From Soonwooa sp. (GTDB taxonomy: Bacteria; Bacteroidota; Bacteroidia; Flavobacteriales; Weeksellaceae), in contig NZ_JASLDS010000073.1 in assembly GCF_030151385.1 (NCBI RefSeq), forward strand, positions 176,553 to 240,552: a DNA stretch of 64,000 nt, in the 5' to 3' direction. The position numbers and the translations under genes are program-made. Below the pieces are notes generated by a model. It did not search any database, was not told where the DNA came from, and saw nothing but the letters and a program-made list of their open reading frames with translations. Positions 1 to 9,469 of the stretch are shown here, in pieces (position 1 is the stretch's first letter; the number at the start of each line of letters is the position of its first letter).

Positions 1-682
1 AGCTAATGATTTCACAATTGCTGGAAACACCACAAAAAAGATTTCTAAAATCACGGTTAATACTGCAGAAACATCAGCTTTGACATCTTTGTCATTTTTT
101 ATTTATGACAATTCAACAACCAATTTTCCTAAAACACAACTTTCAAAAGTAACGCTAACACCTACCAGCAGTACTCTTAACGCTAACAAATTTGGTTTAG
201 CTTTCAAAACATATACTTTCCAATTGGCAACACCGATTGTAGTTAGCAACACTTCAACTAGCACGCAAACCTATTGGTTAGGTATTGGCGAAAGTAATGG
301 AACCGAATATCTAGAGACTACCAGCACGGTTGTAGGTTATCCATCGAGAGCTTATAACGCAAATGCCGATGCTTGGATGAATGTCGGATCGGACATCGTG
401 TTCTCATTTACTGCGACTTGTGATGCCTATTTAGCAACCTCAGATTTGCAACAAAGCAAAATTTCTTTATATCCAAATCCAGCGCAAAAAGAAATTAATA
501 TAACAGGAGCAAAAACGATTAACAATGTTGAAATCTACAATCTAGCAGGAGGTTTAGTTAAGAAAACTAATGCTTCAGCCAACAAATCTAGCATCGATAT
601 TTCGGTTCTTCCAAAAGGAAACTACATTTTGAAAGCAGAAGTTGACGGCGCTAACAAAACTTTCAAATTCACAAAAGATTAA
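1..682 (+). CDS. Secreted protein with T9SS type A sorting domain (5'-truncated)
   Basis: The reading frame is open from the window edge (codons start at base 2), so the N-terminus lies outside. The visible 227 or so residues are a beta-rich, Thr/Ser/Asn-rich region followed by a C-terminal type A sorting domain of about 75 residues. That domain begins near the KISLYPNPAQKEINI motif and ends with the usual short basic tail (KTFKFTKD). Proteins with this domain cross the outer membrane through the type IX secretion system and are released or anchored after cleavage. The cargo part is not recognised, although its jelly-roll-like composition would suit an adhesin or enzyme accessory module. A strong terminator follows 70 bp downstream, so this is the last gene of its unit. 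Confidence 0.8.
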   Translation, partial: ANDFTIAGNTTKKISKITVNTAETSALTSLSFFIYDNSTTNFPKTQLSKVTLTPTSSTLNANKFGLAFKTYTFQLATPIVVSNTSTSTQTYWLGIGESNGTEYLETTSTVVGYPSRAYNANADAWMNVGSDIVFSFTATCDAYLATSDLQQSKISLYPNPAQKEINITGAKTINNVEIYNLAGGLVKKTNASANKSSIDISVLPKGNYILKAEVDGANKTFKFTKD

Positions 683-752
683 TAGTAGAGGCTTTATACA
701 AAAATCAGACACAAAAAATTCTCTTCATAAAGAATTCTATATTTTAAGTTAG

Positions 753-785
753 AAAGAGAGCAGTAATTCATTTACTGCTCTCTTT
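753..785 (+). terminator. Intrinsic terminator
   Basis: A perfect 14-bp stem (753-766 with 772-785) encloses a 5-base loop and ends in a T run. It closes the T9SS gene upstream and insulates uvrA. Confidence 0.85.
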
Positions 786-834
786 AGTTAATAAACATTA
801 ACAAAATAACTAGCCAAAAAAACGCATTTTTTCG

Positions 835-842
835 TAATTTTG
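835..842 (+). promoter_or_regulatory. Bacteroidota -7 box for uvrA
   Basis: TAATTTTG matches the TAnnTTTG consensus. Transcription would start around 848, so the GTG at 842 cannot be the start codon, and the ATG at 860 is preferred. A second TAATTTTG lies at 850-857. Confidence 0.55.
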
Positions 843-859
843 TGGGTCTTAATTTTGAT

Positions 860-3646
860 ATGGCTACAACTGCAGAAATCGATATAAAAAAACAACTTTT
901 TGTTAAAAACGCGCACCTCAATAACCTGAAGCACATTGATGTTTTAATTCCAAAGAATAAACTCATTGTTATAACAGGCGTATCTGGAAGCGGGAAATCT
1001 TCGCTGGCTTTTGACACTATCTATGCCGAAGGTCAACGCCGATATGTTGAAAGCTTGAGTTCGTATGCGCGACAATTTTTAGGAAAACTAGAGAAACCAA
1101 AAGTTGATGATATTAAAGGTCTTGCACCTTCAATAGCAATTCAGCAAAAAGTCATTTCGTCTAATCCGCGTTCTACAGTTGGTACATCGACGGAAATTTA
1201 TGATTATCTAAAGTTATTGTATGCGAGAATTGGTCATACTTTTTCGCCAATTTCTGGTGAAGAGGTCAAAAAAGATTCTGTTACCGATGTTATCGATTTT
1301 ATAAAAGCGTCAAAAAAAGACACGAGTTTCATTTTGATGGCGCCTTTACAATATGAAGTCGATGGTTTTACCGAACAATTAAAAACCTTGAAAGTTTCGG
1401 GTTTTACACGTTTAGAAGTTGGCGGGAACCTTGCCAGTATCGAAGATTTAGAAAGTTTTGGTTTCGTTCCAGAAGCCAATACAGAGATATTTTTGGTGAT
1501 CGACCGTTTCAGTTACGAAGAGGACGAAAACTTCCTACAACGTCTTGCAGATTCTATCCAAATGGCGTTCTACGAAGGTCACGGCCGTTGTCTTTTGAAA
1601 AATACAGAAAGTAACGAAGTTCGAGATTTCTCCAATAAATTTGAATTAGATGGCATCGATTTTAACGAACCGAATGTCCATTATTTCAGCTTTAACAATC
1701 CTTATGGCGCTTGTCCAACTTGCGAAGGTTACGGCAAAATAATTGGCATTGACGAAGACCTTGTCATTCCAAATAAAAATCTTTCGGTCTTCGAAGATGC
1801 TGTAGCTCCTTGGAAAGGCGAAACGATGAGCGAATGGAAACGTTCTTTTATTAAAAAAGCAAAAGACTTCCCTATTCATAAACCTTACCACCAACTCACA
1901 AAAGAGCAAAAACAATATTTGTGGCGTGGTGACAAGTCTGCAAGTTTCCCAAGTATTGATAATTTCTTCAAAATGTTGGAGGAAAATCTTTATAAAATCC
2001 AATACCGTGTGATGTTGTCGCGTTATCGTGGCAAGACGACTTGTCCAACTTGCGAAGGTCTTAGATTGCGTGAAGAAACTTCTTGGGTAAAAATCGATGG
2101 ACACAATATCCAATCTTTAATCGAATTGCCACTACATGAGCTTTCACCAATTATTGAAAGTTTAAAATTATCAAAATACGATGCCGAAGTCGCAAAACGA
2201 CTTCTTTACGAAATAAAATCTCGAATCGGATTTTTACTAAAAGTTGGTCTTGGTTACCTAAGTCTTAACCGAACGTCCAACACGCTTTCTGGCGGCGAAA
2301 GTCAACGTATTAATTTGGCGACAAGTTTGGGAAGTTCTTTGGTGGGTTCTATTTATATTTTGGACGAACCAAGTATTGGTCTTCACTCTCGCGACACCGA
2401 AAATCTTATTGAAGTTCTAAAAAACCTTCGCGATCTTGGCAACACTGTTATTGTAGTTGAACATGACGAAGATGTGATGCGCGCTGCTGACTACATTATC
2501 GACATTGGTCCTGAAGCTGGTTATCTTGGCGGCGATTTGGTATTTGCTGGTGATTATAAAGATCTTAAAAAAGCTGATACTTTAACGTCAAAATATCTTA
2601 ACCACGAACTAAACATTGAAGTTCCGAAAAAACGTCGTGTTCCAAAAGAATTTATAAAAATAAAAGGCGCTCGACAAAACAATCTTAAAAACATTGACGT
2701 TGATGTTCCGCTAGAAATTCTGACGGTTGTTACAGGCGTTTCAGGAAGTGGAAAATCAACTTTGATGAAGGAAATCTTAACCAACGCAGTGCAAATTCAG
2801 TTGGGAATGGGTGGCAAAAAAGCCGATTACGACAGCGTTGAGTTTCCAAAAAAGTTGATTAAAAACATTGAGTTAATCGACCAAAATCCAATCGGAAAAT
2901 CATCACGTTCTAATCCCGTTACTTATCTAAAAGCCTATGACGATATTCGTGATTTGTTTTCGAAGCAAAAATCGGCGTCGTTAATGGGATTAAAACCAAA
3001 ACATTTTTCTTTTAATGTGGATGGTGGACGTTGCGACGAATGTAAAGGCGAAGGTGTGATTACAGTGTCAATGCAATTTATGGCAGATATCGAATTGGAA
3101 TGCGAACATTGCCACGGCACACGTTTTAAAAGTGAAATTCTCGAAGTAAAAGTTGACGAAAAAAATATTTCTGACATTCTAAAAATGACTGTTGATGAAG
3201 CGATTAACTTTTTCACAGAATTACACGAGTCCAAAATCGTACAGAAATTAAAACCTTTACAAGAAGTTGGGCTTGGTTATTTACAATTGGGACAATCTTC
3301 TTCCACGCTTTCTGGCGGTGAAGCGCAACGTGTAAAACTTGCGTCTTTCCTAGTAAAAGGTGTTACAACAGACAAAACTTTATTTGTTTTTGACGAACCA
3401 TCGACAGGATTGCATTTCCATGATATTAATAAATTGATGAAATCACTACAAGCTTTAATAGAACTTGGACATTCAGTGATTGTGATTGAACATCAACCTG
3501 ACATCATCAAATGTGCTGACTATATTATTGACATCGGTCCAAATGCTGGTAAACATGGTGGTGAAGTGGTTTTCACAGGAACACCAGAAGATTTAACTAA
3601 GAATAAAATATCGGCAACTGCAAAGTACATTGCGGAAAAACTTTAA
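860..3646 (+). CDS. uvrA: Excinuclease ABC subunit A
   Basis: UvrA is the damage-sensing ATPase of nucleotide excision repair; it loads UvrB on distorted DNA. At 928 residues it is close to the usual 940. Both ABC modules are complete. The first Walker A (GVSGSGKSS) is near residue 40, with the first signature LSGGESQRINLA and Walker B ILDEPSIGLH. The second Walker A is GVSGSGKST, followed by LSGGEAQRVKLA and FDEPSTGLH. Two zinc modules with CxxC pairs are visible (CPTCEGYG...CPTCEG and CDECKGEG...CEHCHG). The ATG at 860 was chosen over the in-frame GTG at 842 because the latter overlaps the promoter box. The gene stands alone, with a terminator shared with the convergent GNAT gene. Confidence 0.97.
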   Translation: MATTAEIDIKKQLFVKNAHLNNLKHIDVLIPKNKLIVITGVSGSGKSSLAFDTIYAEGQRRYVESLSSYARQFLGKLEKPKVDDIKGLAPSIAIQQKVISSNPRSTVGTSTEIYDYLKLLYARIGHTFSPISGEEVKKDSVTDVIDFIKASKKDTSFILMAPLQYEVDGFTEQLKTLKVSGFTRLEVGGNLASIEDLESFGFVPEANTEIFLVIDRFSYEEDENFLQRLADSIQMAFYEGHGRCLLKNTESNEVRDFSNKFELDGIDFNEPNVHYFSFNNPYGACPTCEGYGKIIGIDEDLVIPNKNLSVFEDAVAPWKGETMSEWKRSFIKKAKDFPIHKPYHQLTKEQKQYLWRGDKSASFPSIDNFFKMLEENLYKIQYRVMLSRYRGKTTCPTCEGLRLREETSWVKIDGHNIQSLIELPLHELSPIIESLKLSKYDAEVAKRLLYEIKSRIGFLLKVGLGYLSLNRTSNTLSGGESQRINLATSLGSSLVGSIYILDEPSIGLHSRDTENLIEVLKNLRDLGNTVIVVEHDEDVMRAADYIIDIGPEAGYLGGDLVFAGDYKDLKKADTLTSKYLNHELNIEVPKKRRVPKEFIKIKGARQNNLKNIDVDVPLEILTVVTGVSGSGKSTLMKEILTNAVQIQLGMGGKKADYDSVEFPKKLIKNIELIDQNPIGKSSRSNPVTYLKAYDDIRDLFSKQKSASLMGLKPKHFSFNVDGGRCDECKGEGVITVSMQFMADIELECEHCHGTRFKSEILEVKVDEKNISDILKMTVDEAINFFTELHESKIVQKLKPLQEVGLGYLQLGQSSSTLSGGEAQRVKLASFLVKGVTTDKTLFVFDEPSTGLHFHDINKLMKSLQALIELGHSVIVIEHQPDIIKCADYIIDIGPNAGKHGGEVVFTGTPEDLTKNKISATAKYIAEKL

Positions 3647-3667
3647 GTTTTCTTTACGTTTAAAAAT

Positions 3668-3706
3668 AAAAAGGCTTTCAGAGTTTAGAATTCTGAAAGC
3701 CTTTTT
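3668..3706. terminator. Bidirectional terminator between uvrA and GNAT gene
   Basis: A 15-bp perfect stem (3668-3682 with 3692-3706) has A-tract and T-tract flanks, so it can stop transcription from both convergent genes. Confidence 0.85.
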
Positions 3707-3725
3707 ACTGATAAATAATTTATTT

Positions 3726-4007
3726 TTATGCTAAAACATCTTGTAATTCTGCATGTTTTTTGAACATTGCGTTAGCAAAAGGACAAAGTGGAATCACTTT
3801 TTTATTTTCCTTTCGAGCGAAATCTACGACTGCATTTAGAAGGTTCATTCCGACGCCAAGACCATTGTAAGCTTCTTCTACACCTGTATGATCGATGATG
3901 AATTTATCTTCTCCCGCCCAAGTATAAGTCATTTCACCAGCATGTCTACCATCGATAAAAGCTTCGAACATTCCGTTCTTTTCGTTGTTTTGTTGTTTGA
4001 TTTCCAT
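3726..4007 (-). CDS. Small GNAT-family N-acetyltransferase (YjdJ type)
   Basis: This 93-residue protein fits the short, single-domain GCN5-related family in which a compact acetyl-CoA site is kept (EAYNGLGVGMNLLNAVVDFARKE, a version of the R/QxxGxG/A loop) and the C-terminal part of the fold is missing. The PLCPFANAMFKKH segment is typical of the family. The substrate is not known for most members. It lies 11 bp downstream of osmC on the same strand, so the two are probably co-transcribed from the osmC promoter, which would fit a stress-response unit. Confidence 0.85.
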   Translation of the reverse strand: MEIKQQNNEKNGMFEAFIDGRHAGEMTYTWAGEDKFIIDHTGVEEAYNGLGVGMNLLNAVVDFARKENKKVIPLCPFANAMFKKHAELQDVLA

Positions 4008-4018
4008 TTTTATATTTT

Positions 4019-4417
4019 TTAATTAAATTCTGAATTTACTGTAATTGATCCTTCTAAAATCTTATGAACGGGACAAGCATTCGCAATATGTCGGAAACGC
4101 TTCATCTGATCTTCTGGAATATCTGTTTTCGAAAATCGAATATTTCTTTTAAAAGCCGTTTGTGACTTATCAACACTATCAACTAACGTCACATCTACAA
4201 AGATTTCGCCGACATCCCAAGCTTTTCTTTCGGCATACATTTTCAGGGTAATTGCTGTGCAACTTGCCAAAGAAGCTGCAAGAAGTTCGGTTGGTTTTGG
4301 CGCCAAGTCTTTTCCGCCTTTATCTAATGGTTCGTCAACGATAATCTCATGATTTCCTGTTGTGACTTTCGTTAAATAAAGATCGTTTCCGATAGTTGCA
4401 GTTACATTAACATCCAT
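4019..4417 (-). CDS. OsmC/Ohr family peroxiredoxin-like protein
   Basis: This is a 132-residue OsmC-fold protein of the kind that reduces organic hydroperoxides through two cysteines. Both are visible: one in the helix motif LAASLASCTAITLKMYAER (about residue 53) and one in ANACPVHKILEG (about residue 114). The family acts in the cytoplasm as a dimer. It is the first gene of a two-gene unit with the GNAT protein. It could be a YhfA-like OsmC homologue rather than a true Ohr, because the sequence does not decide the peroxide specificity. Confidence 0.92.
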   Translation of the reverse strand: MDVNVTATIGNDLYLTKVTTGNHEIIVDEPLDKGGKDLAPKPTELLAASLASCTAITLKMYAERKAWDVGEIFVDVTLVDSVDKSQTAFKRNIRFSKTDIPEDQMKRFRHIANACPVHKILEGSITVNSEFN

Positions 4418-4584
4418 TTCGTTTTATTTTTTACAATATTAAGATTATGATTTCACTTCCCAATTGATGTGGGATAAGAATTCGAAGTTTCCTTTAAAAC
4501 AAAAGCGATACCGTTTTTTAAATTTTAGATTTTACGAAAAATTACAAGTCAGAAAAACTTCTGAACTTCCTCCAATCTAAAATC

Positions 4585-4705
4585 GGTAGCGGACACTGCG
4601 GCCGGGATAGTAAGGGCGCGACTGAAAGGAGCGGTCCGAAGAATTGCTTGGGAAAAACTTGGGCTTCTGAGGACGAAACCCCTGAATAGCCCGAATTGCC
4701 GCCCA
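4585..4705. repeat. GC-rich structured intergenic patch, possible interspersed repeat
   Basis: The 298-bp gap between the outer-membrane protein gene and osmC holds a stretch far richer in GC than its surroundings. It contains several self-complementary words (GCGGAC near 4590 with GTCCG near 4635, CGGCCG, and a direct repeat CTTGGG-aaaaa-CTTGGG). The minus strand stays open for about 50 codons here but has no plausible start or family resemblance. The patch looks like a non-coding interspersed element or structured RNA. It is recorded as a compositional outlier only. Confidence 0.35.
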
Positions 4706-4715
4706 AATAAAAATC

Positions 4716-7700
4716 CTAAAAACTTGCGCGAATCTGCATACTGCCCGTGTGGATCGTGCGCTCGCCAGAATTACGACCTTCGTAGTTGATATTGAGTTGT
4801 AAAAATGAATTGAGACTTTGCTGCCAATAAACGCTCCAGACTTGGTTTTTGCCAGATTTGAGACCTTCCAACATTTGGTTACCTACAATGCTGAAACTGT
4901 TGCCTGTAAAATCGTTATTGATAAATGAGAAATTGGCTCTGAGAGAGGTTTTCTTGTGGTCCCATTGCAGAGTTCCTGACAATTCGTAAGCTTTTAGCTT
5001 TTCGTCGCCATCGGTTCTTTTCTTTTGACGAAGCGCTCCAAAAAGTTCGGCTTGGAGACTTTCTGTTAAGCGATAAGTGGCTTTTGGCTTGGTTTCCCAG
5101 TTTTGAAGCAGGTAGTTTCGTGTGCTAAACATTTGCGAATGATTGGTGACATTCTGAAGTTGATTTTCCCAATCGGTGCGGAAGTTTTTGTTAAACCAAT
5201 ATCCTAGATTAAAGAAGTGCAAACCGCTAGAACGCTCTTCCACACTGTAATTGGCGTTAAGTAAATTGTCGTTGGACGTGAAGCGATAGTTGGCATTCCA
5301 GCCAGATTTGTCATTCGAATTAAACAAAGCCGAAAACAAAAGGTTTTGGGTTTTCATAATCTGGTCGCTTTCTTTCGCAAAAGGATTGAGGACGACCACG
5401 CGATCACCTTTCATAAAAGCGTTTTGCGATAGTAATGACACATTGAAGTTCCAACGTTTTAGGAAAGCGTTTTCGGAGCTAAAAATAACGGCCGGATTGA
5501 CAAACAAAGCCAATTGCAATTTGTTTTTGTTGGATGCCAAATACTTTACGGTATTAGTATAGACGCGAATATATTGCGCTTGATCCATATATTCTGCGAC
5601 CTCGAACTCGTCCAACTGCTGGATGCCATCACCATTATAATCGGTCCATTTGTACACACCTTGTCCATCGGTAACTTTGATGTATTGAAATTCGCGCTGC
5701 GCTTCTTGACCATTTCCTAATTCGTAAAAAGCTTGCAAACGCATACCGTTTCGGAAAAGTTGTTGGTTGTACATTAAGTTACCAACCACGAAATCTTGAT
5801 TTTGATCATTGGCTAAAGTTTGATCTTTGTAGAAAAACTTGCGATAGTGTACCAAAGCCGATAACTGTGTTTTTTCGGTTTTAATGATTTGGCTTTCTGC
5901 CATGATGCCGAGAATATTGTTCATTTTTTGCAAACGATTATCACGAATGGAATCGTTATCGCGCAAATAAACTTTCATCAAAAGCTTGGTGCGTGCGCTA
6001 TCTGAGATTTTCTTTTGAACAAAAATTTCTTTCCAACTAAAGCTGGTCGTATCGTAAGCTTGGGTTTCGTTGAACTTCTTTTGATTATGCTCCATTGCGC
6101 CGCCAATTGACCAACTTCCTTTTGCGCCTAACAATTCTGCTGAGGCGTTAGCACGAATAAATTGCGTGTTCATCGGTGTCGACTTGGTGTCGAGATAAGA
6201 AGCATTGGCTTGTGTTATCCATTTTTGATTTTTCCAACCAAAATTAAGATCGTTCTTTATGCCTTTATAAGTTGCTTTTTCGTCAAGGTAGTTTAATTTG
6301 TAATTAAGGAAAGTCCCATCATTCCAAAGGTTATCGAAGCCAAGCACAAATCTATTTTGAGTGATTTGGTTAAATTCTTCCGTTAAGTTAAAATCACGCC
6401 AAAAATCAACATTGTTAATTCTGTCCAAAACTTTGAAATTCTTTTGGATATGCTGATACTCAAACATTGGTGTTCCTTTCCAACTGTTTTTAATAAAACT
6501 TTTGTTGGCATATACTCGAGCGGCGTAACCTATGTTTTCGTTATTATCTTTTGAAGAAAATAAGTTAAGGTCATGATTGCTAAGAGAAGCGTCAACGCCA
6601 ATGACACCATTTTCTAAAGCATATTCGGCATTGGTAGAAAAGACTTGCGTTTTTTCTGGTGCTGGCAAACGTCGAACTGCTCGGTAATCGCCAAGACCTT
6701 GCCCTACAAATTCGAAAACGCGACCGTTATTGGTGGTTTGTTGTATTCGGTAATCGCCCTTGGTATCTCCAAAATAGGTGAAAACAACTTGGTACAATTC
6801 ATCATCTTTATTGGTCGAAAATTCGTAATGATAGATCGTTCCGTCAAATATTTTTTTGTATAGAATCTTATTGACATCATAATCGGTTTTGGTGCCCGAT
6901 GGTGCATACATCATGTCGGGATTATTCCCCGCATTGATAAGATATTGTTTGTCTTCGTCGCTAAGGTTAAGTGACAAAGGTGCATTTTTATTATCGTTTT
7001 CCATAAACCATGAAAGTCCAACTTTGAGGCGTTCTCGTTGATGTTGAAGATTTCCTGTTACCAAAAATCTGGTGTAATTTCGATTGGTATAGTTGTAAGT
7101 TATGGTGATAAAGTTCTGTTTATATATAGGTCTAAAACTCGTAAAAGTAATTTCGCCAGTATTATAGTTAATAGTATAATCTAGGTTTTCGCCACGCTTC
7201 ATCAAAACACCATCAATATAGACTTGCTCCGAGCCAGAAATTATGGTGATAAATTGTTCTCCGTTTTTACCAAATAATCGGTAAGGACCTTGATTGCCTT
7301 CAATACCTTGAAAACGCATTCTGTTAAATTCACTTCGCGCCACACCGCCCGAAATATCAAGGAAAGTTTTATTGCCATTTTCCTCCCAAGTGGTTTGGAA
7401 TTGCAGTCCCATGCTTCGACGTTGGAATCGCCCAAAGAAAGTTTGACTATCGTCTAAATCGAGATGTCCAGCGCGGATGATGCTGTGCTTTTTGATATTT
7501 AACTGAACATAGATTTTGTCAAACTCTTGTAAAGTTTGTGTGTAACCATCGGCTTGTATTGGCAAATTATGATCCGATATCGAAGCCAAAATCGAAACAT
7601 CTTCACTCAACTTTCCCGAAATCTGCAAATCCATGGAGCTTTGTACCGAAGAACCTTGGTTATTTCCAAAAGTGATACCACGCACAATGGAACCTTTGGA

Positions 7701-7958
7701 ACTAAGGTCGCCTAGGATTTTAGCTTTTGTATTTTTAACCAAAACTTCTTCGTCATATACCAACTGCGGTGATTTTTTGATGAAGTCCAAAGTATCTTTA
7801 ACAAAGAAGTCCTTATTAATTTTAGCAGAAATAATACTGTCTTTTTTTATAGAATCTTTAGGTAAGTTGGGATTTTTCCATGAGAAAACCTGAGCTTGCA
7901 AACCACAACAAGCCAAACAGAAGATTAAAATGGTAAAAATCTGTCGATACAATATCAA
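4716..7958 (-). CDS. Large outer-membrane beta-barrel protein, unknown function
   Basis: This is a 1080-residue protein with an N-terminal signal peptide ending LQAQ and a C-terminus ending in Phe (MQIRASF), as expected for an outer-membrane barrel. The body is rich in alternating aromatic/polar beta strands. A conserved plug-like section around residues 90-150 (RGITFGNNQGSSVQSSMDL, ISDHNLPIQADGYTQTL) and a segment with DGVLMKRGENLDYTINYNTGEI suggest a family kept across Bacteroidota. I recall such proteins only as hypothetical. The only usable start is a TTG at 7958, since no ATG precedes the signal peptide in frame. No operon partner is seen. A role in surface transport or assembly is a guess. 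Confidence 0.7.
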   Translation of the reverse strand: MILYRQIFTILIFCLACCGLQAQVFSWKNPNLPKDSIKKDSIISAKINKDFFVKDTLDFIKKSPQLVYDEEVLVKNTKAKILGDLSSKGSIVRGITFGNNQGSSVQSSMDLQISGKLSEDVSILASISDHNLPIQADGYTQTLQEFDKIYVQLNIKKHSIIRAGHLDLDDSQTFFGRFQRRSMGLQFQTTWEENGNKTFLDISGGVARSEFNRMRFQGIEGNQGPYRLFGKNGEQFITIISGSEQVYIDGVLMKRGENLDYTINYNTGEITFTSFRPIYKQNFITITYNYTNRNYTRFLVTGNLQHQRERLKVGLSWFMENDNKNAPLSLNLSDEDKQYLINAGNNPDMMYAPSGTKTDYDVNKILYKKIFDGTIYHYEFSTNKDDELYQVVFTYFGDTKGDYRIQQTTNNGRVFEFVGQGLGDYRAVRRLPAPEKTQVFSTNAEYALENGVIGVDASLSNHDLNLFSSKDNNENIGYAARVYANKSFIKNSWKGTPMFEYQHIQKNFKVLDRINNVDFWRDFNLTEEFNQITQNRFVLGFDNLWNDGTFLNYKLNYLDEKATYKGIKNDLNFGWKNQKWITQANASYLDTKSTPMNTQFIRANASAELLGAKGSWSIGGAMEHNQKKFNETQAYDTTSFSWKEIFVQKKISDSARTKLLMKVYLRDNDSIRDNRLQKMNNILGIMAESQIIKTEKTQLSALVHYRKFFYKDQTLANDQNQDFVVGNLMYNQQLFRNGMRLQAFYELGNGQEAQREFQYIKVTDGQGVYKWTDYNGDGIQQLDEFEVAEYMDQAQYIRVYTNTVKYLASNKNKLQLALFVNPAVIFSSENAFLKRWNFNVSLLSQNAFMKGDRVVVLNPFAKESDQIMKTQNLLFSALFNSNDKSGWNANYRFTSNDNLLNANYSVEERSSGLHFFNLGYWFNKNFRTDWENQLQNVTNHSQMFSTRNYLLQNWETKPKATYRLTESLQAELFGALRQKKRTDGDEKLKAYELSGTLQWDHKKTSLRANFSFINNDFTGNSFSIVGNQMLEGLKSGKNQVWSVYWQQSLNSFLQLNINYEGRNSGERTIHTGSMQIRASF

Positions 7959-8040
7959 AATTTTTTCAGCTGTAAATCTACGAATAATAAGGATGAATAA
8001 AAGATTTACAAGTGATTAACGATAATTTTTGTCAAAAATT

Positions 8041-8068
8041 TTGTATTTAAAATAAAAGTTTATCTTTG
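8041..8068 (+). promoter_or_regulatory. Promoter for first T9SS triplet gene
   Basis: TTG (8041-8043), a 17-base spacer and TATCTTTG (8061-8068) match the Bacteroidota -33/-7 pattern. The 5' leader would be about 110 bases long. Confidence 0.55.
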
Positions 8069-8184
8069 AAGCCCTTTCAGAAACAATATGAATCTTCTAC
8101 TCCAAGATTAGGTTTCGTTTTTTTTTGAAAGATTAAAAAATAAAAAATTATAATATTAATACTCTAACTTAAACATTTTTTATC

Positions 8185-9300
8185 ATGAAAAAACTTTATT
8201 CTTTAAAGTCTGTCCTTCTTGGTGCAGCTTTAACATTCGGAAGTGTAACGGCTTTCGCACAAGCGACTGTTGACGCCAGTCTTTATGAAGAAACTTTTGG
8301 AGACTTTGGATCTTCTAATACTACATTTACAGCCAGTAATATGGGAAGTTACGACAAAAGAGGTACAACTACTCTAGTAGCTGCTGATGCATCTTCTCTT
8401 ACTTTTACTGGTGCAAGTGCAATGTATTCAACAGCAACTTCAACCAATACTACAAGTGGACACGTTTGGTTAAACAAAAGTACTACTGGATATTTTCAGG
8501 TAAGTGGTATTAAAGTGTACAATGCAAAAAAAGTGAAAGTTACTTTTTCGCAAACAGGAAGCGGACCAATTAATGTACTTGTAAACGACGTACAAGTTGG
8601 AAGTTCTTCGGGAGCTGCAGCGGCAAATACTACAAATGAATTCTCAGTTGAAGGCAACGAAACACTTAATTTGAAATTCCAAAGAACAAATACTACACAG
8701 AATTTAAGAGTTGACAATATTAAGGTTGTAATTACTGAAGTTACAGATGCTCCTTGTACAGCGCCAACAATTACTTCGCAACCACAAGACAAAACTGTTG
8801 CACCAGGTGCTTCAACTAGTTTTTCGGTAACGGCATCTTCTGCTAATGCATCTGATGTATTAACTTACCAATGGCAAGCAGAAAATGAAGGAGAATGGCT
8901 TGATATCCCTGTAGAGTTTAGCGAAACTGCGCAAGAAGCTACATTTGTTATTGATGAAGCTAATGAAGGTATGAATGGTACTAAATTGAGAGTTGTTGTT
9001 AAAAATGATACTTGTGAAACGATTTCCAATGTTGTTACACTAACAGTTGATAAAACATTAGCTGTAAGTAATACTAATACAGTTAAAGTTAACTTGGTTA
9101 AAAATACTGTTATTACAAACGAAATTATCTTCAGTCAATCTACCAAAGTATCTATTGTTAACATGACAGGTCAAATTGTAAAAACTGCTGATGTTAAAGA
9201 CAATACTAGATTAGATGTTTCTAACCTTTCTAAAGGAACATACATTGTAACTGCTACAGTTAACGGTAAAGCGGTATCTCAAAAGATTATTAAAAAATAA
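8185..9300 (+). CDS. T9SS-secreted protein with Ig-like domain (triplet member 1)
   Basis: This 371-residue secreted protein has a signal peptide ending FAQA. An N-terminal beta-sandwich of about 160 residues is followed by an Ig-like module (residues about 190-290: TITSQPQDKTVAPGAS...FSVTA...YQWQ). A sorting domain of about 75 residues ends VSQKIIKK. It heads a tandem set of three genes whose last 70 residues are nearly the same while the cargo parts differ. It has its own promoter and terminator. No catalytic motif is visible; a carbohydrate- or surface-binding role is possible but not shown. Confidence 0.8.
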   Translation: MKKLYSLKSVLLGAALTFGSVTAFAQATVDASLYEETFGDFGSSNTTFTASNMGSYDKRGTTTLVAADASSLTFTGASAMYSTATSTNTTSGHVWLNKSTTGYFQVSGIKVYNAKKVKVTFSQTGSGPINVLVNDVQVGSSSGAAAANTTNEFSVEGNETLNLKFQRTNTTQNLRVDNIKVVITEVTDAPCTAPTITSQPQDKTVAPGASTSFSVTASSANASDVLTYQWQAENEGEWLDIPVEFSETAQEATFVIDEANEGMNGTKLRVVVKNDTCETISNVVTLTVDKTLAVSNTNTVKVNLVKNTVITNEIIFSQSTKVSIVNMTGQIVKTADVKDNTRLDVSNLSKGTYIVTATVNGKAVSQKIIKK

Positions 9301-9326
9301 TATCTCTTTTTTGAGAAAATATGATT

Positions 9327-9351
9327 GCCTCCTTTTTTGGGAGGCTTTTTT
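9327..9351 (+). terminator. Intrinsic terminator (copy 1)
   Basis: GCCTCC and GGAGGC are separated by seven bases and followed by six T. The same 25-base terminator recurs after the next gene, which supports duplication of the whole gene unit. Confidence 0.85.
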
Positions 9352-9424
9352 GTTACAATGTATTGTTATTAATTCTTAATATATTGTTTATATATTAGTA
9401 ATGCCACCTTTTAGAATAAAAACT

Positions 9425-9432
9425 TATTTTTG
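9425..9432 (+). promoter_or_regulatory. -7 box for second T9SS triplet gene
   Basis: TATTTTTG fits TAnnTTTG and lies 37 bases before the ATG. No convincing -33 TTG was found. Confidence 0.45.
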
Positions 9433-9469
9433 CCACAGGAAAATAAACTTAACTTAAATATTTTACAAC

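Noticed and set aside
842..859. GTG start for uvrA giving six more residues
   Set aside because: It overlaps the TAATTTTG promoter box, and the extension is not part of the family.
1646..2113. 155-codon frame antisense to uvrA
   Set aside because: It lies wholly inside uvrA, whose zinc and ABC motifs are certain.
4585..4740. Coding gene on the minus strand in the GC-rich patch
   Set aside because: The frame has no start and no recognisable domain, and its codon content does not resemble neighbouring genes.
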